Below are positions 35,174 to 42,367 of a stretch of DNA of 64,000 nt, piece after piece. The stretch lies in NCBI RefSeq assembly GCF_030209755.1, contig NZ_JARVRH010000035.1:1-64000 (forward strand), given 5' to 3'. The stretch comes from Arthrobacter sp. efr-133-TYG-118 (GTDB lineage Bacteria; Actinomycetota; Actinomycetes; Actinomycetales; Micrococcaceae). The position numbers and the translations under genes were made by a program. The notes under the pieces were generated by a model, which was not told the origin of the DNA, searched no databases, and was given only the letters and a program-made list of their open reading frames with translations. Numbering within the stretch: position 1 is the stretch's first letter; every line of letters starts with the position of its first letter.

Positions 35174-36103
35174 CTACTGTCTTGCCCAGATTGCCACCCA
35201 GGCCACCTGCAGATGCCCGGCCGTTGCCGGCGCGGGGCAGCCGGTCAGGCAGGATTCGGTCTGGAGGATGTAATGCATCGGCTTGTCGGGGATACCGACA
35301 GTGTCGAAACCGATCGAGACACCGTCGAGGAAGAACTCAACGCGTCCAGGCGTCCATTCGGTTGTCGCGGTATGCCAAGCCGTGAACCGCGCACCAGACT
35401 GGTCTTCATGGAAGATGTTCTTGTCCGACCCGGCCTGATGGACGGCGCCGTAAAAGGACTTGGACAGATCACCTTCGGGGTAATCGATCTCTCCTTCACG
35501 CGGCCATACGCCGCTATCGGGCCACAGCAGCCACGCCGTCTTGAACCCCTGCAGTGCCTCGGACCTGAACCGCACCGAATACCGCCCGTACAACAGACTG
35601 TCGTACGGGCGCCCGTTGGCCGGATGCAGCTTCGGCGCGGGTGCCGCCCCCATCGAGACACCCTTCTCGCTATGCAGGTACATGTCGAGCATCCCGTCCT
35701 TGACGCTGAGCACCTTCGATGGGTAGTACCCCGACCTGCCGCCGCTTTGCTGACCGGCCGTGTCCGGTGTTCCGTCAGCGTAGTTCACACTCCATTTGGC
35801 GCTATATGCAGGCCCGGGGAAACTCCCAAGCGGGACGTCCCCTTCGCTGAAATCTTCGGTGAATACCTGCCGCCACCCGGGCACGTCACCCACGGGCATC
35901 TTTCCGCTGACCTGGGACTGCTCCTCTGCGCCCGCCGTCGAAGTTCCGGTAGTCCTGCTGGCGCCAGGGGAAGCCGGGCGGGGCTGTCCGTCGACGACGC
36001 ACCCGGAGAAGACCAGCGACAAGGAAGCGGCGAGCACGATCGTCATGCCCGCACGCTGGACAGTCTTGAAACTCTTGCCGTTTCGCCGTTCCTCCACGTG
36101 CAT
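35174..36103 (-). CDS. Glycoside hydrolase family 16 lipoprotein
   Basis: A 309-aa secreted GH16 protein. The lipoprotein signal ends at lipobox VFSGC (C35), followed by a flexible linker to about 70. The catalytic signature is GEIDYPE with nucleophile E205, assisting D207 and acid/base E210. Surrounding segments (YGRYSVRFRSEALQGFKTAWLLWP, EWTPGRVEFFLDG) fit beta-1,3(4)-glucanases and carrageenase-like GH16 enzymes. It faces the glycan operon on the opposite strand, and its product may trim or release the glycan outside the cell. The start (ATG 36103) is chosen to include the charged n-region. Confidence 0.88.
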   Translation of the reverse strand: MHVEERRNGKSFKTVQRAGMTIVLAASLSLVFSGCVVDGQPRPASPGASRTTGTSTAGAEEQSQVSGKMPVGDVPGWRQVFTEDFSEGDVPLGSFPGPAYSAKWSVNYADGTPDTAGQQSGGRSGYYPSKVLSVKDGMLDMYLHSEKGVSMGAAPAPKLHPANGRPYDSLLYGRYSVRFRSEALQGFKTAWLLWPDSGVWPREGEIDYPEGDLSKSFYGAVHQAGSDKNIFHEDQSGARFTAWHTATTEWTPGRVEFFLDGVSIGFDTVGIPDKPMHYILQTESCLTGCPAPATAGHLQVAWVAIWARQ

Positions 36104-36387
36104 GGGAGTCAGTGTGGCGGCAAACACATGTCGAAACAAGGCCCGGCCCGCTCGATCGTCCGGGCCCGCAGCCGCTGCATCCACGGCCTCGGCTACGGAT
36201 TCACAGGGAACCCGGAGCCGGGAACCATGGCCCTGTTGGACTTAGTGTGCAAAAGTGTCCGGACTGGAACGCTTACGCGATACCTGCTACCGCCAAAACG
36301 GGGCGTGACCCTTTGGCACAGACCTGCCGGCATGCCAGCCAGGGCCGCTGCCCGAGATCGGCAGGAATTTGGAGGAAGCAGGATCAG

Positions 36388-37587
36388 ATGAAACCCAGAA
36401 TGAGATCCGGTAAAAAGGTCCTGGGCCACGGCCGTCGCCAACACCGCCGTCCACGGACTGAGCGCTTCGTCCTCGCAGCCGCGCTCTTGGTGGTCGGCAC
36501 GGCTTGCCAAGGCCCGTCGGCTGGCGAAACACCGCCTCCCGATCCGAGCACCACCATCAGCGGCTCCTCTCCGTCCCCGACGTCGGCCTCGTCACCCACC
36601 AACAGCCCAGTGCCGACGGCTGCAGCCGGGAAGATCGGGCACGTCTTCGTGATCAATTTGGAAAACCAGAGCTACAACAAGACTTGGGGGCCGGATTCGG
36701 CAGCCCCGTACCTTTCCCAAACCCTGCGTAGCCGGGGCGTCCTCCTGACCCAGTATTACGGCGTCGCCCATCACTCCAACCCCAACTACCTGGCCCAGAT
36801 CTCCGGACAGGCATCCAACCCGACGACGCGCAATGATTGCACGACCTACGCGCCGTTCATCCAAACCGGAACCGCGGACCCGGGCCAGGTGCTCGGCTCG
36901 GGCTGCGTCTACCCCGCTTCAGTCCCGACAATCGCGGGACAACTTAGCGACGCCGGGAAAACCTGGAAGGGATACATGGAAGATATGGGCACGCCGTGCC
37001 GGCACCCGAACCCGGGCGCAAAGGACGATTCCCAGAACGCCAAAATCAATGACCAGTACGCCACCCGCCACAATCCCTTCGTCTATTTCACCAGCATCAC
37101 TTCCTCCCCCGGCTGCCAAGACAACGTGGTGGACTACTCCAACCTCGCGAAGGACCTGCAGTCTGCCGGCACCACACCGAACCTGGCGTACATCAGCCCC
37201 AATCTCTGCCACGACGGTCACGACAGCCCCTGCGTTGACGGACAACCCGGCGGGCTGGAGAGCGCCGACGCCTGGCTCAAGGAACAAGTCCCCACCATCC
37301 TCAACTCACCGGCCTACCGGCAGGACGGCGTGCTCGTCATCACCTTCGACGAGGCGGACGGTAACGCAACCGGCCCTTCCGGTCTGCCAGGAGGAACAGC
37401 TGGAGGACTTATCGGCGCGCTTGTGCTGTCTCCGTTCAGCAGTCCAGGGACCACCACCGGAACGATGTACAACCACTACAGCCTTCTCGCCACCATGGAG
37501 GACATCTTCTCGGTCCCCCGTCTCGGATATGCCGGAGCGCCTGGACTGCGGAGCTTCGGGCGGGACGTGTTCAACACTCAACTCTGA
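36388..37587 (+). CDS. Secreted phosphoesterase family protein (PF04185-like)
   Basis: A 399-aa exported protein of the phosphoesterase family that includes bacterial acid phosphatases and phospholipases C. The N-terminal signal has an AALLVVGTAC lipobox-like end, then an S/T/P-rich linker to about 80. The domain starts IGHVFVINLENQSYNK, with GVAHHSNPNYLAQISGQ holding metal/active residues, SPNLCHDGHD, and VLVITFDEADG near the end. GGAGGAAG lies upstream of the ATG. In the glycan locus it might remove phosphate-linked substituents from surface polymers, but a nutritional phosphatase is equally possible. Confidence 0.85.
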   Translation: MKPRMRSGKKVLGHGRRQHRRPRTERFVLAAALLVVGTACQGPSAGETPPPDPSTTISGSSPSPTSASSPTNSPVPTAAAGKIGHVFVINLENQSYNKTWGPDSAAPYLSQTLRSRGVLLTQYYGVAHHSNPNYLAQISGQASNPTTRNDCTTYAPFIQTGTADPGQVLGSGCVYPASVPTIAGQLSDAGKTWKGYMEDMGTPCRHPNPGAKDDSQNAKINDQYATRHNPFVYFTSITSSPGCQDNVVDYSNLAKDLQSAGTTPNLAYISPNLCHDGHDSPCVDGQPGGLESADAWLKEQVPTILNSPAYRQDGVLVITFDEADGNATGPSGLPGGTAGGLIGALVLSPFSSPGTTTGTMYNHYSLLATMEDIFSVPRLGYAGAPGLRSFGRDVFNTQL

Positions 37588-37632
37588 GCTTGCGGAAACC
37601 CTGCCCCGGCCTACCAAAGCAATCTTGGATTT

Positions 37633-37650
37633 GGTAACGCAACTGTAACC
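37633..37650 (+). promoter_or_regulatory. SARP-like direct repeat upstream of the SLH protein gene
   Basis: Heptamers GGTAACG (37633-37639) and TGTAACC (37644-37650) are spaced by 4 bp, the same 11-bp periodicity and GTAAC core as at 27561-27578. A CATGGT that could be the -10 follows. Presence at two promoters of the same locus strengthens the case for one shared regulator, probably the SARP at 26536-27351. Confidence 0.55.
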
Positions 37651-37800
37651 GCCCCCATGGTGCCATTGGGTACTCGACGGCATTGCCGGGTGCCTGGGCC
37701 GGGTACCGTCGCAACAAACCTTCGCCACAGGCAGATCAAGCTTGGCTTCACTCCGACGGCGGAGAAGCCGGGTATCGACCGTAGCTTGGAGGACCGAACA

Positions 37801-39129
37801 ATGAAACGACTGTACCGGTTGGGGCTCTCCGGAATTCTCGGCCTCGCTTTGGGTGCAGGCGCGGCGATCGTTGCCGCACCCGCCGAGGCAGCATCGGTCT
37901 CGTGCCAGCCCGCAACCGCGGCACCTACTGACAGCTTCCCGGGCAACACAGTGGTGGCCGACAACTTCGAATCCGGGTCCTTGTCCCCCTACACCGTCGT
38001 CACCCAAGGGACCGGCACTGCCGGGGTCAGCTCCACCCTGGCCCACGACGGCGCCTGCTCCGCCTACATGCATGCAACGATTGACTCCGGTTCGATCTCG
38101 AATATGGCGGTGCCCCTGCCGGCAGGGTCCACCCACGCCTACGCGGCCGGGTGGTTCAACATCACCACCGCCGGTGTAGCAGGCAACGACGTCCCCTACT
38201 TCCGCTTCTTCTCCGGCGCCACACGGATCATGGACATCTTCCGCTACAACAGCACCGCCAACTTCGTGCTGAGAGTCACTGCGCCAGACGGAACGTTCAG
38301 CTATACGACCATGGTCTCCACCGTCGCCCTCAACAGCTGGCACCATATCGCCATCGACGTCAGCGCCAACGGAAGCGCCACGGCGGCCCAGGTCTGGTTC
38401 GATGACAAGTCCGTCTACTCGTCCAGCACCCTCAACGTCCCGGCAACGTCCCTGAGTAGCGTGATGCTGGGCTCCGAGCACCCGACACAGCAGGCCGACA
38501 TCTACGTCGATGACCTCATCGTCAAGAACGAACCGGCGTCTTCGTCGTATTCCTTCACCGACGTGACTTCGAGCTACCCCTATTACAAGGAAATCACCTG
38601 GGCTGCCGACGCGGGCATCACCACGGGCTGGCTCATGCCCGACAATAGCCGCCAGTTCCGGCCCTTGGAGTCCATCAGCCGCGAAGCGATGGCAGCCTTC
38701 ATCTACCGATACATGGGCAGCCCTGCCTACACACCGCCGGCAACACCCAAGTTCGCCGATGTTCCCACGAACAGCGCCTTCTACAAGGAAGTGTCCTGGC
38801 TGGCTGCCCAGGGTATTACCACCGGTTACAACGACGGCCCCAACGGGGCAGCGACCTTCCATCCCCAAAGCTCAGTCAACCGTGACGCCATGGCTGCCTT
38901 CATCTATCGCCTGAACGGAAGCCCCGCAGTCTCCGGAACCAGCAACTTCAGCGACGTGCCTTCCAACTACCCCTTCTACAAGGAAATCACCTGGCTCGCC
39001 AGCAACAACATCACCACCGGCTGGGCAATGCCTGACGGAACGACGGAATTCCGACCCCTCACCCCGGTTGCCCGCGACGCCACCGCGGCCTTCCTCTACC
39101 GCACCAACGCGAAATACCCCAAGCCCTGA
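37801..39129 (+). CDS. Secreted protein with LamG-like region and three SLH domains
   Basis: A 442-aa exported protein. A Sec signal peptide ends near APAEA-AS (about 32). Residues about 50-250 look like a concanavalin/LamG-type beta-sandwich (VADNFESGSLSPYTVV, NSWHHIAIDVSANGS, ADIYVDDLIVKN). Three S-layer homology modules follow (about 253-310, 318-372 and 375-438), each with F-x-DV, YKEI-x-W, ITTGW or ITTGY and A-x-AAF-I/L-YR. SLH modules bind secondary cell-wall polymers, so the protein probably sits on the cell surface, possibly on the glycan made by this locus. The start has GGAGG. Confidence 0.9.
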   Translation: MKRLYRLGLSGILGLALGAGAAIVAAPAEAASVSCQPATAAPTDSFPGNTVVADNFESGSLSPYTVVTQGTGTAGVSSTLAHDGACSAYMHATIDSGSISNMAVPLPAGSTHAYAAGWFNITTAGVAGNDVPYFRFFSGATRIMDIFRYNSTANFVLRVTAPDGTFSYTTMVSTVALNSWHHIAIDVSANGSATAAQVWFDDKSVYSSSTLNVPATSLSSVMLGSEHPTQQADIYVDDLIVKNEPASSSYSFTDVTSSYPYYKEITWAADAGITTGWLMPDNSRQFRPLESISREAMAAFIYRYMGSPAYTPPATPKFADVPTNSAFYKEVSWLAAQGITTGYNDGPNGAATFHPQSSVNRDAMAAFIYRLNGSPAVSGTSNFSDVPSNYPFYKEITWLASNNITTGWAMPDGTTEFRPLTPVARDATAAFLYRTNAKYPKP

Positions 39130-39143
39130 GCACGGTCCGGCAC

Positions 39144-39187
39144 GGGAAAGAGGGACTGACGGTTAGCACCGCCAGTCCCTCTTTCCC
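39144..39187 (+). terminator. Strong hairpin terminator after the SLH gene
   Basis: A 15-bp perfect stem, gggaaagagggactg (39144-39158) with cagtccctctttccc (39173-39187), has a loop that extends it by four more pairs (cggt/accg). No T tract follows. It begins 15 nt after the SLH stop and could also end the convergent hpaB transcript. Confidence 0.8.
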
Positions 39188-39277
39188 CGGGCGGTGCTTG
39201 GCCCGTTTCGCCGCTACCACACCCACAGCTGGACGACGACGGCGAAGCCCGCCGTCGTCTTACGTGCCGTGGCGAGT

Positions 39278-40732
39278 TCAGTCCTGTCGCTCGAGGAACT
39301 CCCGCACGCGGGCGCGGGCCGGCTCGCGGTCGTAACTGTTCACAAGGGCGGCTGCCATGCGCACAGGGTCGCCGAAGAAGAAGTACTCATACAGCGCCTG
39401 GCGCCCGGCGAACGCGGAAATGCTGGCATCGAAAGCGAGCTTGAAGAGGCGCACGCGTTCCGGGCCGGTCAGCGTCTTCGCCTGCAGGTACAGCTCGATG
39501 TCCGGCAATGCCTCACTGGCCACATCCGCTTCGCCCGGCAGGGCCATGAGACCGGATGCCGAGAATTTCCGGATGATTGCAGGGAAACGCTGGGCAACCT
39601 TGGGGTACCAGTTGCGTGCCGCATTCAGGGTGGGCCAGTGCGGCAGGAACACGCCGTCCGGGCTTGGAGCCGCCTGGGCTTCCGCCGCCACCATGAGGGC
39701 CTTGCCGATTTCAACGGTTTCAATCAGCTCCGCGAGGTCTTCCTGGATGTGCTGGAAACCGTCAATCCCGATCGACGCCGCAATTTCCGAGGCAAGGCCC
39801 AGGAAGAACTCGCTCTTCGCGATGGTCCGTGTGACCACCTGGTGGGTCATGAGGGCCCCGGCGCCCGTCTCAGAGTAGAAGGCATTGCACAGCTCAGGAT
39901 GGCCGAGCATGAAGATGCGCTCGTTGGGAACGAACACGTGGTCGAAAACGACGACGGCGTCCATCTCCTCGTAGCGGCTCGCTAGCGGTTCGTCGTGGGT
40001 GCTTCCGCCGTTGTAGAGCGAGGTCCGGCACAGGTAGCGCATGCCGGGCGCATCGTTCGGGAGAGCGAACGCATAGGAATAGGGAGCATCTTCCGGCGTC
40101 GAGCGCAGGAGCGTCGACGGAAACACGAGGAGCTCGTCCGCAATCGGCGCGATCGTGGCGAGCATGCGCGCACCGTGGACCACGATGCCATCCTCGCGTT
40201 CTTCCACGACCCTCGCCGAGAGTTGGCCGCCGAGCTGTTCGGAACCTGACACCGAACGGTTGACTTGCGGCGGGATCAGTGTGTGCGTAGCCAGGAGATC
40301 GTTCTCGCGGCAATGCTCGTAGTATGTGCGGATGTTTTCGCCGAACATCGGATCGGCCTGGGCAAACCATTTTTCTGCGGCCGCGAGCGCCGTGAGGGCG
40401 CCGTTCATGTAGTCGCCCGTCCGGCCCAGGAATCCAAGGGAGTACTCAGCCCAGGTGCGGATGGCCGCATGCCGATGTTCGAGGTCTTCTTTGCTGCGCG
40501 GCACCAGGAATGAGGCGCTCACCCGGTCACCCGTCGTCGGGGACTCGTAGGTGAGGGCGTCCGCATGCTTCGGGTCATGCTGCATATCGAAGAGCTTCGC
40601 GTACGTGCGGGCCACATTCCTGAAGGACGGGTGGTCGGCGATCTTCTCGGTGACCATTTCGCCGTCGATCAGGACGTGGGGGTTCATCGAGTTGAGCTTG
40701 TCCAGGTACTGCTGTCCGGTCCGGATTCCCAT
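39278..40732 (-). CDS. hpaB: 4-hydroxyphenylacetate 3-monooxygenase-type oxygenase (HpaB family)
   Basis: A 484-aa flavin-dependent aromatic hydroxylase of the HpaB/PvcC/TftD group, which uses FADH2 from a separate reductase to ortho-hydroxylate phenols such as 4-hydroxyphenylacetate. The N terminus RTGQQYLDKLNSMNPHVLIDGE, HTLIPPQVNRS, the flavin-region SLYNGGSTHDEPLASRYEEMDAVVVFDHVFVPNERIF and C-terminal FLERQD fit the family and length. GGAG precedes the ATG. The partner reductase gene lies 72 nt upstream. The actual phenolic substrate (possibly 4-HPA or a chlorophenol) is not decided by sequence. Confidence 0.88.
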   Translation of the reverse strand: MGIRTGQQYLDKLNSMNPHVLIDGEMVTEKIADHPSFRNVARTYAKLFDMQHDPKHADALTYESPTTGDRVSASFLVPRSKEDLEHRHAAIRTWAEYSLGFLGRTGDYMNGALTALAAAEKWFAQADPMFGENIRTYYEHCRENDLLATHTLIPPQVNRSVSGSEQLGGQLSARVVEEREDGIVVHGARMLATIAPIADELLVFPSTLLRSTPEDAPYSYAFALPNDAPGMRYLCRTSLYNGGSTHDEPLASRYEEMDAVVVFDHVFVPNERIFMLGHPELCNAFYSETGAGALMTHQVVTRTIAKSEFFLGLASEIAASIGIDGFQHIQEDLAELIETVEIGKALMVAAEAQAAPSPDGVFLPHWPTLNAARNWYPKVAQRFPAIIRKFSASGLMALPGEADVASEALPDIELYLQAKTLTGPERVRLFKLAFDASISAFAGRQALYEYFFFGDPVRMAAALVNSYDREPARARVREFLERQD

Positions 40733-40804
40733 GGTTGTCTCCAATGATGGTTGAGCTGAAACGGCATTGCGTGGTGGATGCGACGTCGACGGGCGCGGCG
40801 GCAA

Positions 40805-41341
40805 CTACAGAAGATCCTCCATTCCCAATTGGCTTTCCGGGATGGTGGTGAAAGAGCTGTTTGCGAAGGCGAGCGCGTCGCCGCTGCGGTAGTTGAAGTC
40901 CACCACTTCACCCAGATAGAGCGTGTGGTCTCCGCCGTCGTAGGCTGCCCACGGCGTGCATTCGAAGTAGGCGAGGACGTTGGATAGCCGCGGCGCAGTC
41001 TCGCCTTCGACCCACCGTGGCTCGGGCCCGGGACGGCCCGCGAAATGCAGGGCGAGCTGCTTTTGTTCAGCACCCAGGATATTGACGCTGAACGGCCGCC
41101 CGGCGAGCTCGTCGTGGGCTTTGGTGTTGCGGGCGATACTGACCAGGACCAGGGGCGGTTCCATGGACACTGAGGTGAAGGAATTGACGGTGATGCCATG
41201 CCTCTTGGTGGCGCCGTCAAACGTCACGATGGCAACGCCCGTGGCAAAGCGGCCCAGGCTGCCGCGGAAATGATGTGCCCGCGGCCGCGACGTGCGGCCC
41301 AGGGGTCCCGGTTCCGCATTCTGGCTGGACTTGGCAATCAT
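40805..41341 (-). CDS. hpaC: Flavin reductase, partner of the HpaB-type oxygenase
   Basis: A 178-aa flavin reductase-like protein (HpaC/FRP type) supplying reduced FAD to the oxygenase. The flavin-binding segment is GITVNSFTSVSMEPPLVLVSIARNT, with GRFATGVAIVTFDGA before it, and the C-terminal TLYLGEVVDFNYRSGDAL is typical. AGGAATC precedes the ATG. Two tandem operator-like palindromes lie 20-56 nt upstream, and the divergent gene is an IclR regulator. It and hpaB probably form one transcript. Confidence 0.88.
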   Translation of the reverse strand: MIAKSSQNAEPGPLGRTSRPRAHHFRGSLGRFATGVAIVTFDGATKRHGITVNSFTSVSMEPPLVLVSIARNTKAHDELAGRPFSVNILGAEQKQLALHFAGRPGPEPRWVEGETAPRLSNVLAYFECTPWAAYDGGDHTLYLGEVVDFNYRSGDALAFANSSFTTIPESQLGMEDLL

Positions 41342-41361
41342 CGTTGATTCCTGGCTGGAGA

Positions 41362-41397
41362 TTGTTCTATATGTGAATTTGTTCTATATTTGAACAA
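41362..41397. promoter_or_regulatory. Two tandem palindromic operators between hpaC and the IclR gene
   Basis: Site A ttgttc-tatatgt-gaattt (41362-41380) and site B ttgttc-tatattt-gaacaa (41379-41397) are 17 bp apart, share TTGTTCTATATNTGAA and overlap by two bases. Site B is a perfect inverted repeat. They lie in an AT-rich stretch that also carries TATAGA-type boxes for hpaC. The divergent IclR protein is the likely ligand-responsive binder. Confidence 0.7.
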
Positions 41398-41485
41398 CAA
41401 ATTCTCATACAGAACCATAGTCTTTTGTGTGCTACAGCACAAGACGGCGGGCCGCCGCGTTAGGCCCCAACATAGGATGGAGCGC

Positions 41486-42223
41486 ATGATGTCTTCCAGC
41501 GCCGCGAAAAGTCTGCAGGAAACGACGGCGACGGTCTCGCCGTCGCAGACCCTCTCCCGCGGAATCCAGGCCCTGGAAATCATGGCGGCTGCCGAGCGTC
41601 CCTTGACCATTGCAGAACTCGCTGGCGCCCTGGGCGTTCATCGCTCGGTGGCCTACCGTATCCTTCGCACGCTGGAGGATCACTCCCTGCTGGTGCGCGA
41701 CGACGCCGGACGCGTTCAGCCCGGTCCTGGCCTTGCGGTGCTGGCCCGGGGCGTCTCACGAGACCTCCAGACGGCCGCCCTCCCGGAGCTGACCCAGCTT
41801 GCGAACACCCTGAACATGACGGCCTTCGTAGCAGTCTGGGACCATCAGGACTGCGTCACGCTGGTCACGGTCGAGCCCCGCCACTCAGCCGCGACGTTGG
41901 CACAGCATCCCGGCACGCGCCACCCCGTGAACACCGGGGCACCGGGAATCGCGATCCAGTCCACCATGAGCGAGGATGAATGGGCCGCCCGCGCTCCGGG
42001 CCTGCCGTATCGCCCGGAAGCGGCAGAAGCGCGCCGGCTCGGCTATGCGGCAAGCCACGACGAAGTCATCGCCGGCTTGTCATCTTTGGCCGCCCCCATC
42101 CAGGTGCCGGGCGGCCGGCCCGCGGCGATCGCCGTCGTCTACATCCGTCGCGAACAGGACCAGGCCGCCGTCGGCGAAGCACTGGCAGCGAGCGCGGCAC
42201 GCATAGAGTCCCAGCTGGCATAA
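41486..42223 (+). CDS. IclR family transcriptional regulator
   Basis: A 245-aa IclR regulator. The N-terminal winged-helix domain (QTLSRGIQALEIMAAAERPLT, IAELAGALGVHRSVAYRILRTLE) and the C-terminal effector domain (LVTVEPRHSAATLAQHPGTRHPV, GLSSLAAPIQVPGGRPAAIAVV) are both complete. The ATG at 41486 lies 7 nt after TAGGAT, suggesting a leaderless transcript; ATG 41489 or 41477 are alternatives. It is divergent from the two-component monooxygenase and very probably controls it in response to an aromatic acid. Confidence 0.88.
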   Translation: MMSSSAAKSLQETTATVSPSQTLSRGIQALEIMAAAERPLTIAELAGALGVHRSVAYRILRTLEDHSLLVRDDAGRVQPGPGLAVLARGVSRDLQTAALPELTQLANTLNMTAFVAVWDHQDCVTLVTVEPRHSAATLAQHPGTRHPVNTGAPGIAIQSTMSEDEWAARAPGLPYRPEAAEARRLGYAASHDEVIAGLSSLAAPIQVPGGRPAAIAVVYIRREQDQAAVGEALAASAARIESQLA

Positions 42224-42272
42224 GGACCCCGGGCTTCACCCGTTGGTGCGTCCGTTCGTCGTGCATCATCCA

Positions 42273-42365
42273 ACGCTCGCTCACTTTTAAGGCCAAAACC
42301 GCTAACCCTTTTGCAGATGATGTGAGCGAGGGTTCCCAAAAAGTGGCCCATAAGTGAGCGAGCGT
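42273..42365. repeat. Three-motif inverted repeat element between convergent genes
   Basis: The 14-bp sequence acgctcgctcactt (42273-42286) recurs inverted as aagtgagcgagcgt (42352-42365). A third partial copy, gtgagcgag, lies between them near 42322. The arms can form a large stem-loop. The element lies between the convergent IclR and MFS genes, ending three bases before the MFS stop codon. It may work as a bidirectional terminator or belong to a dispersed intergenic repeat family. Confidence 0.7.
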
Positions 42366-42367
42366 CG

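Noticed and set aside
36244..36260. agtgtgc...agtgtcc pair upstream of the phosphoesterase gene as another SARP site
   Set aside because: The spacing is 10 bp, not 11, and the core differs from GTAAC.
37306..38868. 520-aa open frame opposite the phosphoesterase and SLH genes
   Set aside because: It spans two real secreted-protein genes and their promoter; repetitive G/V/R/H composition, no ribosome site.
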